Counted from the stretch's first letter, positions 1-11,470 are shown. The stretch: DNA of 64,000 bases from Homalodisca vitripennis (GCF_021130785.1 NC_060213.1:119417001-119481000); one strand, 5' to 3'. Notes: generated by a model from the sequence alone, not told the origin. Numbers and translations are program-made.

Positions 1-20
1 GGCGGTAGACTTCATCAACG
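1..20 (+). other. possible 3' end of a coding exon with splice donor
   Basis: The first 20 bases run into GTGAGT, a near-perfect splice donor (CAACG|GTGAGTAAC). One frame reads AVDFIN with no stop, but six codons are too few to identify a protein. Base composition is clearly less AT-rich than what follows. If this is real, the rest of the window is an intron of that gene on the plus strand. The call rests on the donor consensus alone, so it is tentative. Confidence 0.3.
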
Positions 21-291
21 GTGAGTAACCCTCTCCTTACATTACTTTGGTTATGCATCTGTTTTACGAAATTATGTGAGAACGTTCATACTCAATTTTA
101 TCGTGTCCATATTTTGTAAGAATTTGTGCTTAGTTATTGAAGAAATTATATCACTTTGTATATTTCACGTCAACCAACAGTTAATAATTTATGATGCAAT
201 GTAAATCATTTTGTCAAGTAAATATAACGGCGTTAGCCATAGGGAGAAGGGCTAATTTTATGTAAATGGTGTGTTTATCTCTATTTCACCT
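21..291. other. AT-rich non-coding stretch
   Basis: No open frame, repeat or RNA gene is recognisable between the putative donor and the piggyBac left end. It would be intronic if the exon call at 1-20 is right. Confidence 0.5.
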
Positions 292-295
292 TTAA

Positions 296-311
296 CCCTG
301 CGCTACTCGCG
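296..311 (+). repeat. piggyBac left terminal inverted repeat
   Basis: This 16-bp terminus matches the reverse complement of 8697-8712 at 14 of 16 positions. It directly abuts TTAA. Confidence 0.85.
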
Positions 312-339
312 TGATGTTTTGTTACGCCAATACTCGCAT

Positions 340-357
340 GGGCTACAGTTGTAGCCC
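340..357. promoter_or_regulatory. subterminal 18-bp palindrome, likely transposase-binding site
   Basis: GGGCTACAGTTGTAGCCC occurs here and identically at 8506-8523. A variant with a changed centre (ACACATGT) is at 8678-8695. Symmetric subterminal placement in the piggyBac element suggests a protein-binding site. The function is inferred. Confidence 0.5.
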
Positions 358-784
358 ACGACTTTTTTTTTGTACAGTGACATTTAACTTTACCACTGTT
401 TTAGATATTTTTTTATTATTTCCAACACATATTCTTACTTAAATTAATATTTCAATGTATTTACACAACAACAATTTTTGAATAAAAAAATAAAATTGTA
501 AAGTTACGTTATTTTTGTATTTTTGCTGGTTTGAAAATTGCCTATCTTTAAGGTCGTAAAACTTAAAAAAAGTTCAGGACATGAATGATGGAAAAATACT
601 TCACTTATAAACATGTTTATTACAAAATCAATAAAATATATAAAATTAGTTTTAAATTGCTTATTGACATAAAAGTCAATATCTTACCATTAATATGTAC
701 ATTTCTGAATCTTTTTCATTTTACAAAAAACTCTTGAATTTCCATTATAAGGTTCATTTGTTGTAGACTATAACATAAAACTCT

Positions 785-1784
785 TCATTCACTGCTGAGA
801 CAGGAATGAAAAACAAGCGAAGAGTGGTCAGGGCAAATCTTGTAACCACATTTGTCACAGCATTTCCGTGTAGATTTATCACGTGCTCTACCACATAAAT
901 AGCAACGGCCTACTCTGTTGTCTTGTGGGATAGGTTGGCGTCTAGGTTCTTCTATTCCCAAAATTCGCCTAGCGCTCTTTCATTTGTGGGTAACACTGAG
1001 GATTCCAAGCGTTTTCTGATCTGGGGATGAATAAGTTCCCAAGCAAGATGGTCTAGAAATTCTCTTCTAGGCATTGAAGTGTCCATATTGTTGAGAACTT
1101 GTAGATGCGTGAAGCTTTTATTGCTGCATTATTCACAAGCCCAAAAAAATTACCATAGGCCAGCGCTTGGTGTTTCTTGATACATCATACTTAGCACACA
1201 TTTGGTCAACTACATCGACTCCAACTTTTTGTACGATTGTAGAATGTAACTATTTCTGGCTTTTTCAAATCCCCACTGTCTAGATCAATGGTTTTGGTCA
1301 CTGTGCATTTTCGAGAGTAGGACGACTGCCTTATTTTTCTTCGGGCAATAAGATACAAGTCTTTTTTTGTGGTGTGCAAATATTGAGGAATATAATTGTC
1401 AACATTTATTTACCTTAAGATTTTCGGGTATGCCAATTCTGTTAGACCTCATCGTACCAACAATAGTCAACTGTTTTTCTTCAAATAATGTTTTCAGCCA
1501 AAGGTATTGAAGTAATCCAGTTGTCCATTGTAATATTCCGAATTTATTCCTGCAACTAGCTCACAAATTCGAATTGTTACGTCCTCTGCAGACTGTGACA
1601 CATTGAAAGGTCCTGGAGGCTGCTTAGCCACATAAACTTCTAAATTACACACATACATCGATTTTGAACAAACTAAGGCAAAAACCTTGATCCCATATTT
1701 TCCTGGTTTACTTGGAATTTAAATCTTGAATTGGCAGTTGCCTCTAAACTTCAACAATTGTTCGTCAACAGTGCAATACTCACT
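785..1784 (-). pseudogene. piggyBac transposase, C-terminal part (broken)
   Basis: Minus-strand translation gives the catalytic core and C-terminus of a piggyBac-family transposase, a DDE/D-type recombinase that cuts and pastes at TTAA. The three catalytic Asp codons are recognisable: VDEQLL (Asp at 1764-1766), MDNW (1523-1525) and GVDVVDQMC (second Asp codon at 1205-1207, first at 1214-1216). A Cys/His-rich RING-like end follows (GRCYLCGRARDKSTRKCC, then CDKCGYKICPDHS), stopping at 785-787. Reading the core needs several frame changes and passes in-frame stops, for example within the stretch after CQFKI near 1720 and after the MDNW block near 1480. The N-terminal part continues at 7719-8488 beyond the nested element. 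The two parts together give about 590 codons, near full family length. It is inactive. Confidence 0.9.
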
Positions 1785-1793
1785 GGTGTGAAG

Positions 1794-2075
1794 GGTGCGC
1801 CTGAATTAGCACCCCCTGGACATAGCACCCCCTCGCTACTGACGTCATTTTGACGTCACGAAAGGGGGTGCTAAATCAGCACAGTGGCCGTGTCCAGGCC
1901 CTGAATAAGCACCCCCTTCGAATACGGGGGTCCTAATTCAGCGCCTTGACCGTGTTCATGTGCTGATTTAGCACCCCCTTCGAATAGGGGGTCCTAATTC
2001 AACGCCTTGACCGTGTTCATGTGCTGATTTAGCACCCCCTTGAATCTGGGGGCTGCTAAATCAGCGCCGTATTGA
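1794..2075. repeat. left hairpin-array terminus of the nested element
   Basis: About four units spaced near 64 bp. Each has one arm reading GCTGATTTAGCACCCCCTT and an opposing arm reading GGGGGTCCTAATTCAGCGCC, so every unit can fold into its own hairpin. Units are joined by a conserved linker (TTGACCGTGTTCATGTGCTG). The outermost unit carries TGACGTCA. Confidence 0.85.
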
Positions 2076-2153
2076 TGAGATGAATAATTACCCAAAAGAA
2101 TAGAATAATAAACGTTTAACCATATTGTGATTTATTTCTCGATAAAATAAAAT

Positions 2154-2158
<5 letters not shown>

Positions 2159-2201
<43 letters not shown>
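2159..2201. repeat. (TA)n microsatellite
   Basis: About 43 bp of uninterrupted TA dinucleotide, just inside the left terminus of the nested element. Confidence 0.97.
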
Positions 2202-2204
<3 letters not shown>

Positions 2205-5200
2205 ACATATATTGCAATGAGTATATTTACTGCATTGCTGTGGTTTACTTAATATTTCAAAAACAAACAGTTCATTACCAATTGTAAAAATAGTATGCAT
2301 CAAATATACTTAAGTAAAAACTAGGTTATAGGCATTCAAATACAGGTTTATTTTAAAAGTAAATTTAATTTGAAATCATGGTACGAACAATGCAAAGGAA
2401 CTGATACTGCTTAAATCCGGCATGTGTAATAAATATACATGGTCATAGATTATATCAACTTATTAACCACTTTAAAAACAATTATTTATTTATTTTAATT
2501 TTTTCGAATACCAATCAAAAGCGGGAAAATTTAGAACCGTGAAATTGTAATTTTGCGACGGCTAAGAGCCAATTATTTTTTTAAGGACGCATCATAAATT
2601 CAATCGCATCGTATAATTCAAATACACTTGACAAAACAATTTAAATATTATTTTATAATCTACAAGAATCAATATCATTCAGTTATATCCATATTAGTTA
2701 GTTCAAATATAATTTAAAAAAAAACGTTGAAAACAATGTTAAAACGCGTAGCAATAAATTTACTACCGTATTTTTCAAAAAGCGTTATTGCTTAGGTCAA
2801 AACATACATTTATATACTGAGTATTATGGATCTACATTGCTTTAATTTCCCCTCTGTCGGTTAGTGTGCGTTTTTTTTGTTGTTGTTAAAAAATGGAATA
2901 TCTTGGAAAATCTGAAAGGAAAATAATATTTAATCCTACTAAGTCTTAGTCAAAAATTTTTATGGCGGCTAAAAATATATTATGATGTTATCTTTAATAC
3001 TTTCAAAATAGTGGCTATTAAAATATTTTACCTTTTAACTTCTTAAAATCTGCAATTATTTTAAAATATTGCAAGAAAATGAAATTTGATAGGGTTCTAT
3101 CACAAATCTAATGACCAAATATATATAAAATATAATATGCACAGATTTTCTGTAACAAAACACTGTCGACATTGAATTTTCTCAGCGAGTAGGTGTCAAT
3201 AACAAAAATCGAGTAAACGGCAGCTCTAGACTATCTTATGCCAACTGTGCTCACATCTTAGTCCCTTTATTTAAAGTACAGGAAATACATTAATATCTGT
3301 TGCCAAGCTACTTTTTTGTCTAATAAATTAAAACTACTAGAGATATTGCAAATTTATCAACAATGAACGCCTTTATGAACAATGAAGGACAAAAACAAAC
3401 GTCTTAATTAACAATAATAAACTGTTGTATTTATCATAAAGCTTAAATTTATTCACAATATATGTTAAAAAAAACTAAATAAAGTAACTAGGTTATCTGT
3501 TATATATTAAGAATAATAAACAACAAGAAAAATCGTACAGTAACATTCAGACAATAATGCTTTTTATAGATGACAAAATCAAAGATAAGCGGTTTTATTT
3601 GAAATACATCTGATTGTCGCTTGACTAAATTTTCGTAAATAAATATGTCCTAAAACAACAGATATTTAAATAAATTCATTCAACATCTAATATATGATTC
3701 TATTCTATCCTTAGATAGGCCTGAAACATGAATTTCAAATGTTTTGCATAATAAATGACAAAAATAAAAAATAGGGATAAGATACTCTAAAGCTGATGTT
3801 AATTTATTTTCATGAACCATGTTTTTTTACAATAAAGATGCTCTTAATGAGTTATTTATTATTAGTTTGAAATATTATTTGAGTAATTGGATTTGTGATA
3901 CAATCCACGATCAGATTTATTCTTGTATACCTGCTGGATTTTAAGACATTCAAAGTTAATCAGATTTAATGGCCGCCATTTAGAAAGTAGTATTAATGAA
4001 TATTTTTATAACTGTCCCTTATTACCAAAATATTTTATCCAAATTAGGTAGGATTTGTTTATTTCGTTTTAAGATATTAAAGCGAATTTGTCTATAAAAA
4101 AAACACACAGACTGACGGATAGGAAACTAAGCACCAAAGATCTATTTCCATATTCTGAAATGCGTTTTGCCATGACCTGAGCAGTTTGCGGTATATAGAC
4201 TTGTCCTAAGAATTACAGGACACTCTGGTCGCGTACAATTATTATACAGAGTGGTTTCCACAACCTCTACCAATATTTTTCAGACATTATTCATGGACCA
4301 AAGGCAAAAAAACAATCATATTAACCTTTCTAAAACTCAATAATTACTCAAATAGCCACAATTTTGTTTTGTTTTTATCTTTTTTACTTTAATATTTATA
4401 TTTGATGGATCGTTTTAAGTTAAAATTGTGTATATACCTTTATAACCGGAATAATTACATCAAAAATTTAAATTTCTTACAAAAGATTTATTTTCAAAAT
4501 AGTAATTTCTAAAAAATCTTTAAGCGTAAATATTTTAAAAGCGATATATGGTAAAAAAAGGTCTCAAATTATTACACAATTTAATTAAAAATCCAACTAT
4601 ACCAAGTTTTAAAAAATTGGTTGTGAAATAAGGGAGATAGTTTCTTTTTAAAACCAATTAACAAAACAATATCCGCCTTTATTATATGACAGCACTGAAT
4701 GTGGGCTGCAACAATCAGCTGTTTTGATTTTAGCTGCTCTAAATCAGGTGATTTTTAACATTACATTGCTGAAACTTTGGTCATAATAACCTTAATTATT
4801 TCTGAATATAAGTTTCTTTTGATTAAGTCGTCATAAAAAAAACACTATATAATACATGTTGATTACCTAGACCAAAAATTAAAAATGTCTTTTATAGTTA
4901 TTATATTTCTATTTAATATTTTGTTTTTTAAATGGAAGACCTCAGACCTACTTCTGGTTTGTAAATTTATACGGAGTTTGTAGATATGCTATTGATGGTA
5001 TGCGGTGGTAAAACGTAGATGCTTAAATGTACCAGTAAAGATTGCTATTTGTTGCAGTTGTTAAGTTTGTTCTAACCGAGGTTTGAAGAATTTTGTTCTA
5101 CCCGGAAAATAAAACATTTAAAAAAAATAAAAGTATACAAAATGAAATATTATGTATATTTGTATAGTATTTTTTTTATTATTTATGAGGTAATATTTAT

Positions 5201-7454
5201 GCTTCTATACATCTGTTGACTATCTAGTTTACAAATCAGTTATAAAAATTACAACGAAATTGAAAATTAGAGTGTAACAACATTCATTACACTTTCCGAT
5301 ATAAATAGCCTTAAAATAAAAGTACAGCTAAGTTGAAGTGTAATTTTAAATTTTACCTTTTTATAGACGCCTTTATTAAAGACTTCACTGAGAATTTCAT
5401 TCTTCTTTTACAATATTGTAAGAATGTTCATTCTTAAGTTTGACACTTCCAGATACATGGGGTTAGAAGTGCACGTGTGACTAATGTAAACACACAATAG
5501 ATAAAGATTCTTTAACTGCATACAAAAAGGCGATGATTTTCAGTTTTTGTCGATACATCATTACCGTGTTCTAGTTTATCTTTACTCTTTCCTAGTGTAA
5601 AGGTATCCGTTAACCTAGACAGTATAATATGCCACACCTTGGGGCCGGTACACTCAAACATTGTTTGATTTTCTTCTTATGTTTTTTACGAAATTTCATC
5701 AAACAAATTCACTATACATAATAAGTTATGTATTAATATAGGAATAACAAACTGGGAATAACATCGATATTATTACTCGACCACTCGATACGGCCACATC
5801 AGTTCTGAACAGTAGGGTCGGTAGTGCACGGACGGGTTTTCGTCAACTTCGTCAAAATTTATGTGTGGACATACAGTCCTAAAATCGATATTTGCGGGTT
5901 GATTTCATTCTGTATATTTCATAATTTGGTAGACGGCCGATATATAACGAGCAACGATGTAAAGACAATAATAAGGAGTTTCAAGTTTTTATATGTTTAC
6001 TAGCTGATACCCGCCCCTTCGTACGGAATTTTTTTAGAATAACTGGTACGTCATAGACATCTCCTTGATGTCTTAAAAAAATGGCATACTACTGATGAAA
6101 TAAATTATGGTCATTGAAAATTTTCCAAATTTAATTTCAATGCGACATTCCATGATTTTTTGAATTGATGTTCTAAAGTAATTACAAATCACGATCCCTC
6201 CTTGCCTATACTACTGTAGGTAATTAAAGACTTATGATCCACATTTGAAAATAGGTTTACTCATAAAAAGAGCAACAAAACGTATATGTGAGAATATTTT
6301 ACATGTAATAGTTGATATCACTTAATATGAAAGTCCCAATATGAATTCTATTATTCATTTCGTAATATGACACTAATTACCATCGATACCGTTAGAAAAA
6401 GTAATATAAGTAGAGGGTATAATCCTTTACCAGAGGGATATATCTACTAGAGGTATGATGGACAGAAGTCGACAAAAAATTTTTTTTACATTAATTAGTT
6501 AGGAATAAACCTTGCGGATTAATATACTTCATCCTTAGCTACCAATGCCTCATCCATAAGTTTTTTTATCACAGTGTTAAGTTCATGAACTAATAATGTA
6601 TCTTCAAGTTGTAGCCTCATGTGAAATATACCTTTCTTCCGACTCAGCCGGAAGGGATATTGTGTATTTGATGTTCTATATATTCCTTAAATAGTTAGGC
6701 ATGATTCTATAGAAGGATATTTTACACGTAAGCAATAGTAATACTTATGGGCGTAACCTTGATATATTTTTTGTGAGTACCATTCTACGGATTTTTGTGT
6801 AGTGTTAAGTCTATAGAGCTGTTCCATTGTGCAGATGATTCACGGTACGCCTAATAGTGCATAAGATAGAAAATTTTAATCTAGTTTCTTACTGCAGATG
6901 GTTACGAGTAATTATTTAAGGGCAGGTACTGAAAAATTATTTCTGTAATAAATAACAAGTCAAAAACTGTAATTTTTCCATGCTTTATCTGTTTCCATTC
7001 CATAAAACCTTAATTTTGAAATGTAATTAAAATTAAATATGAAACAAAAATGCCGCAAAGAAAAAATTCTATACTGTGTGACAGTAAACTATTTTGCCTA
7101 AAAATATGAGCCTAAATTCTTTACAAAATTATATTAGTTTTTTAAATTTGAGTAAATTAATCTAAAAAAAGAAACACTCTATTTCCGTGAAGCTATTACA
7201 TGAAATCAATAGTTTAATTATGGATTCATATACATTAGCCTTAGTAGTCGGAGCATTATTATGTAATATTAAGTCTATGGTAATTTTGAAGAGAAAGTAG
7301 CCATATTTGATTATCATATTATTCAATTGTTTATCGGAAATTGCAAAACAATCGTAGATGGTAGCTTATAAGTGGCAGCGTCACAAAAATCCAGATAACA
7401 ACTATTATATTCTTCTGATTTAAATTGAATATGTAAAAGATAAATATCCTTTTT
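2202..7454. other. non-coding interior of the nested element
   Basis: More than 5 kb of AT-rich DNA without a credible coding frame. Near 5999-6030 it has a motif (ACTAGCTGATACCCGCCCCTT) that recalls the 3' ends of RTE-like retroelements common in insects. That match is from memory and weak. No tandem repeats are obvious in the interior. Confidence 0.6.
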
Positions 7455-7709
7455 GCTGGTTGAATACTAGGGGGTGCTAATTCAGTGACTGAGCCATGTC
7501 CATGCGCCTGAATAAGCACCCCCCTTGGAACAGGGGGGTGTTTAATTCAGGGGCCTCGACCATGTTCATGCGCTGATTTAGCACCCCCTTGTAGTCGGGG
7601 GGTGCTAATTCAGTGCCTGGTCCGTGTCCGGCGCTGAATTAGCACCCCCTGCCGTGACGTCAGAGCCCGAGGGGGTGCTTATTCCAGGGGGTGCTAAAGC
7701 AGCGTCTCC
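7455..7709. repeat. right hairpin-array terminus of the nested element
   Basis: This is the inverted counterpart of 1794-2075, with the same GCACCCCC/GGGGGTGCTAATTCAG arms, the same CATGTTCATGCGCTGATTTA linker type and a TGACGTCA near the outer end. Left and right arrays differ by many substitutions, so the element is not very young. Confidence 0.85.
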
Positions 7710-7718
7710 GGTGTGAAG

Positions 7719-8488
7719 AACGTCCTAAATTTCTGCACAATCAGATCAAAAAAACGATCTAATAGGTGCTAGATTATCTACAGCTTTTCTTTGTGGACGA
7801 TCTTGAATATCCTATCGAATCGCATACACCTCATTAGAAAATGAAAAGACGATTTTCACTCATTGTCAAGTAACACGATTCTACGCCACTTCCGCGATTA
7901 TTGTTCCAAATATGCTTTGTGTGTTTCCTTCCACTGTCCAAACAACCAGAGAAGAAGTAGAATTCCTATAAAAGTCTTATCTGTTGGTCTTGCATCTCTT
8001 TCACGCTCAAATTGGTCTTTTATACCTGATATGTAAATGTTAGTTCCATTTAAATATCATTTCTATAACATCATCATAAAAATATAAATTAAAACAATCA
8101 ATATCAGTTTTAGTGTTCCGAGCCTCACCTCTAGGCCCGGGCAATCGCAACACAATGTTTGATGCCCTTGTACGAATGTTAGATGGATCAAGAGGATACT
8201 TATTCCACTTCATCACTCTCTTCTGTTTGTCCTTTGAATAAAAAATATTACCTAAAGGAGTATTATCTTCATCATCACACTCACTCATGTCCTGTGGACT
8301 GGAAGGGGCAGTAGGCGCCATTTCTGCATCTTCTTCATCGGGTAAATGGATTTCTTCTTCCACATGATCTACTTCTCCATCATCACTGTCCACGGCAACG
8401 CAATCCTCCTCATCAGAAACTTAAAGGATTGTCAAATTCATCAAGAATATCTCGTTTGGTCAATCTGGCACGCTTCGGATTGCTCCAT
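7719..8488 (-). pseudogene. piggyBac transposase, N-terminal part (broken)
   Basis: This is the 5' part of the same minus-strand gene. The likely original ATG is at 8486-8488, followed by a basic patch (NPKRARLTKRDILDEFDNP). A frame change near 8424 leads into an acidic stretch (DSDDGEVDHVEEE), typical of piggyBac N-termini. The longest surviving frame spans 8040-8393 and ends at a frameshift after EMIFKWN. Homology resumes at once in another frame (TNIYISGIKDQFERERDARP, then TFIGILLLLWLFGQWKE). Further lesions occur towards 7719. The sequence stops at FFTP, exactly where the nested element entered, and resumes with SEYCTVDEQ on the far side. Both halves carry independent lesions, so the gene was possibly already decaying before or after the insertion; the order cannot be read directly. 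Confidence 0.88.
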
Positions 8489-8505
8489 GACACAAACACA
8501 CGCGC

Positions 8506-8523
8506 GGGCTACAGTTGTAGCCC
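8506..8523. promoter_or_regulatory. subterminal 18-bp palindrome, right side
   Basis: Identical to the palindrome at 340-357. It lies just upstream of the apparent transposase start codon at 8486-8488, so it might also affect transcription of that gene. Confidence 0.45.
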
Positions 8524-8677
8524 AGATCACTTGAAGTAAAAACCACACGAACACCTTTACTCTATGAAGTGCAAGAGCACACTGACTGGACTGAGCAAGC
8601 TATTGGTTTGAAGGGTACTGAGGCTCCGCCCCTCGTAGAAAACACAGCGCTCTAGTAGTAGGTGAACAAATTACACT

Positions 8678-8695
8678 GGGCTACACATGTAGCCC
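8678..8695. promoter_or_regulatory. variant subterminal palindrome
   Basis: GGGCTACACATGTAGCCC lies one base inside the right terminal repeat of the piggyBac element. Its arms are the same as in the other two copies, but the centre differs. Confidence 0.45.
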
Positions 8696-8696
8696 G

Positions 8697-8712
8697 CGCG
8701 AGCACCGCAGGG
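8697..8712 (-). repeat. piggyBac right terminal inverted repeat
   Basis: This is the reverse-complement partner of 296-311, followed directly by TTAA at 8713-8716. Confidence 0.85.
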
Positions 8713-8716
8713 TTAA

Positions 8717-9330
8717 ATTATTAAAGCGTCTGGAACTCCAGGAGGCGTAACAGTGTCAGATTGCAGATGATGTACGAGTAGCCTACATTGTGCACGTAAA
8801 ATGGAGCTAAAGTCAATATTCACACTGAATTTATAAGATAAGATTATAAAGCATAAAAATATAGGCTACTTATTACAATTACAAACTAATATTAAAAGTA
8901 TTGCGATTACAAACACAACAGGTATTACGATTATAAACACAAGTATTGAATATAACATAACTGTGGTTCTGGATTCTGACAGTATATTATGCAATGTTTG
9001 GTATTGCGATAAAACCATCGCTATGAACACATCTTACTTTTACGGAGCTAAGTTGAATACACACTTCATGTACAAGTGCGATGATTCCGTTAGCATAAAT
9101 TGGCATTACTTAGCCTCGATGCAAAATTCCGCGAGGTCTGTCCCAAATTTTTATTCTTTTGTATAATTCTGTTAATGTTAACATTAACGGAAGTTATAAA
9201 AGTAATTCGATTCTGATTTTTTTATTATTAATGATGAAGATGTACGTGCCTTTCTGTTGAACAAGGTTTTATTTTATTTATTAATACCTCTGTCTACCGC
9301 TAATTAGTTCCGGATTGTTTTAGGTACGTT
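8717..9330. other. unique AT-rich spacer with a perfect palindrome
   Basis: No gene is seen. The stretch near 8870-8945 repeats the phrase ATTACAAACACAA with small changes. A perfect 18-bp palindrome, GTTAATGTTAACATTAAC, lies near 9170-9187. The short open frame at 8963-9166 shows no recognisable features. Confidence 0.5.
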
Positions 9331-11470
9331 CGTGGTAATCATCCTTAATTCGTTGCAATAAGTGGTCAGTATTTTATAGTCGCCAATCTCGTAGTAACTA
9401 TCCTTATTGTAGTCAAAGTTTCAGTCAGGAAAAAGTGGAGGACTACTTAAAAACATCTTCAAAACCTACCTCGCCGTAGTTGTGGTTATCCTGAGTTTAC
9501 TTTTAAACCTGTGATACAAGGTGACGTGTTGAAAGCTATACGCCGTATTCGCAGTAATGCTGTTGGGTACGATGGCATCCCAATACGCCTCATAAAGAAT
9601 ATTCTATTTGCTGTCCTTCCAATAGTCACATTTATTTTCAACACGTCTCTTAGGAGTGGTATTTTCCCATCACAATGGAAGTCTGCTTTTTGTCCGTCCT
9701 CTTAATAAGATTTCAGCACCAGCGTCATGTTCAGAGTATAGGCCGATAAATATTCTTCCTGCATTATCTAAAGGCCTAGAGAGAATTGTGCACTGCCAAT
9801 TCACTGAATATCTATCTTACAACAACATATTTAGTGACTATCAATCTGGTTTTCGGACCAACCACAGTACAGAAACTGCACTTTTAAAAGTGACGGATGA
9901 CATTAGGCTGTGCTATGGATCACAGACACAATTCTCACACTTTTCGATTTCAAAAGCTTTCGACAGCGTAAACCATAAAGTATTGCTAGCTAAACTAAGG
10001 ATAATAGGGTTTTCTAGTCATGTATTAACTTGGCTGAGATCTTATCTGTCAGGGAGACGGCAGTGTGTAAAGTGGATGACATGACTTCGGACTGGGAAAT
10101 TATTACTTGTGGGTGTGCCACAGGGATCGATTCTTGGTCCTTTATTATTTGTACTGTACGTGAACGACATTCATTCTCTACTTAAACATAGCTCATAGCA
10201 CATGTATGCTGATGACCTGCAAAATCTATTCACACTAGTCTTAAAATTGACTCCATTAATGAATGTATCAGCAAAATCAACAGTGACATTACAAATATCG
10301 TTATGTGGTCCAAAAAATCATTGGCCTGAGACTAAACCATGCAAAAACGAAACCAATCATTATTTGTCACTCTCGTTTACGAAACTCAATAAACTTCAAT
10401 ACTATTGAAACGTTAACTGTAAATGGTAACACCCTGCCATACTACGACAAGGTGAAGGATCTTGGTTTGACTATAAACTCGACTTTGACTTGGACTGACG
10501 CTGTTGCGGAGATTTGTAAACGGGTTTTCGCATCTATTCACTCACTGAAATGTTTACAACGATTTTTACCAGAACATATCAAGCTGCTCTTGACTAAATC
10601 ACTCGTACTTCCACATTTCAATTACTGTAACTCCGTGATCAATGATACGAACATAGTACTGAGTGAGAAGCTGCAAAAACTCAAAACTACTGTATACGTT
10701 ACGTTTACGATGTGAGACGGGAGCAGCACATCACACCGTACTATATTCAGTCAAATATTCTAAAATTAAAAGATCAAAGATCCATCAAAATTTTAAAACT
10801 AGTTCATTCAATATTGAAATTTGGTTTTCCAAGATATTTTTCTGAATATTTTAAATCTGTGTCTCATATAGGTGTAAGAAAGCACTCGCTCTGGCTCATA
10901 CATTTGAGAATGCCTCAGCATAGGACTGCAGTGTTTGATAAGTCATTCCATGTAATGGCTTGTAGGTTGTGGAATGCCCTTCCCCAAACAATTACTTCCA
11001 TCGATAGCAGTTCCCGGTTTTGTGGCGAAAACTGAAAGATATGTATCTTGAACGGTTAGCCGGGGGCAGTTCCGGTCTGAGATGCTGTGGGCGTGACACT
11101 GGCAGAGGGATGAATGTGAGATTGTGTGTGAAAAAGTTCATTTAGCAATAAATACTTTAATTTATTTGTATATTAAAAATATAAATTTATATTATGTTTT
11201 AAGAATAGTAGAGATGGTTAATTTATTAATGTGTTAAATTTTAATTATTACACGTTAAAATGTTACATTAATTTCACTACTTTGTGTAAATGTAATTATT
11301 TCTTTATTTTATTATCTTTATTATGTTTTGTTTTATTCTTAGGTAATATTTATTATTAATGTTTTAAATTTTACATTGCAACAGGTTAAGTGTAAGAAAG
11401 GGCCTAAGTTAGTATGCGGCCCTAACTTTGCCTGTAAAAATTAAGAAATTTTTTCATTTCATTTATTTTT
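9330..11470 (+). pseudogene. 5'-truncated LINE (Jockey/CR1-like) reverse transcriptase remnant
   Basis: The plus-strand frames at 9511-9705, 9656-10084, 10202-10408, 10305-10715 and 10712-11035 tile one reverse transcriptase with frameshifts between them. In order they show the finger region (GYDGIPIRLIKN; EYRPINILPALSK), the QSGFRTNHSTETALL block, motif A near 9950 (SKAFDSVNHKVLL), GVPQGSILGPLLFVLYVNDI near 10115, and the YADD active site at about 10202. The post-RT thumb region follows (VKDLGLTINSTLTW; LWNALPQTITS). Motif A is damaged: the usual LDFSKAFD reads FSISKAFD through a compensated frameshift, so the first catalytic Asp is lost. No endonuclease domain remains. The 3' end near 11470 has a small hairpin and TTTCATTTCATTTATT, a typical simple-repeat LINE tail. 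The start at 9330 is approximate. Confidence 0.88.
11395..11432 (+). other. hairpin in LINE 3' end
   Basis: AAGTTAG and CTAACTT pair across TATGCGGCC just before the TTTCATTTC tail. A stem-loop near the tail is common where a LINE reverse transcriptase recognises its own RNA. The role is inferred. Confidence 0.45.

Larger units (their letters stand above)
1785..7718. mobile_element. nested 5.9-kb non-autonomous DNA transposon with hairpin-array ends
   Basis: The element occupies 1794-7709 (5916 bp) between two copies of GGTGTGAAG (1785-1793 and 7710-7718), a perfect 9-bp target duplication inside the piggyBac gene. Its ends are inverted: GGTGCGCCTGAATTAGCACC at left against GGAGACGCTGCTTTAGCACC from the reversed right end. 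Both ends continue with GCACCCCCT blocks and a TGACGTCA motif. Each terminus extends about 250-280 bp as tandem, internally palindromic units. The interior (about 2080-7450) is AT-rich and has no ORF longer than about 70 codons, so the element has no transposase of its own. A 9-bp duplication with long inverted repeats is what Mutator-like (MULE) elements show; the fold-back-type ends also recall Foldback elements. Class assignment is inference. Confidence 0.85.
292..8716 (-). mobile_element. piggyBac element, interrupted by a nested transposon
   Basis: The element runs from 296 to 8712 and is flanked by TTAA at 292-295 and 8713-8716, the piggyBac target duplication. The left end begins CCCTGCGCTACTCGCG and the reversed right end begins CCCTGCGGTGCTCGCG, 14 of 16 identical. 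A subterminal palindrome, GGGCTACAGTTGTAGCCC, lies at 340-357 and 8506-8523, with a variant at 8678-8695. Taking away the nested element at 1794-7709 and one copy of its 9-bp duplication leaves about 2.49 kb, the usual size for an autonomous piggyBac. The transposase runs on the minus strand and is broken, so this copy cannot mobilise itself. Family assignment is firm because TTAA, termini and protein agree. Confidence 0.93.
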
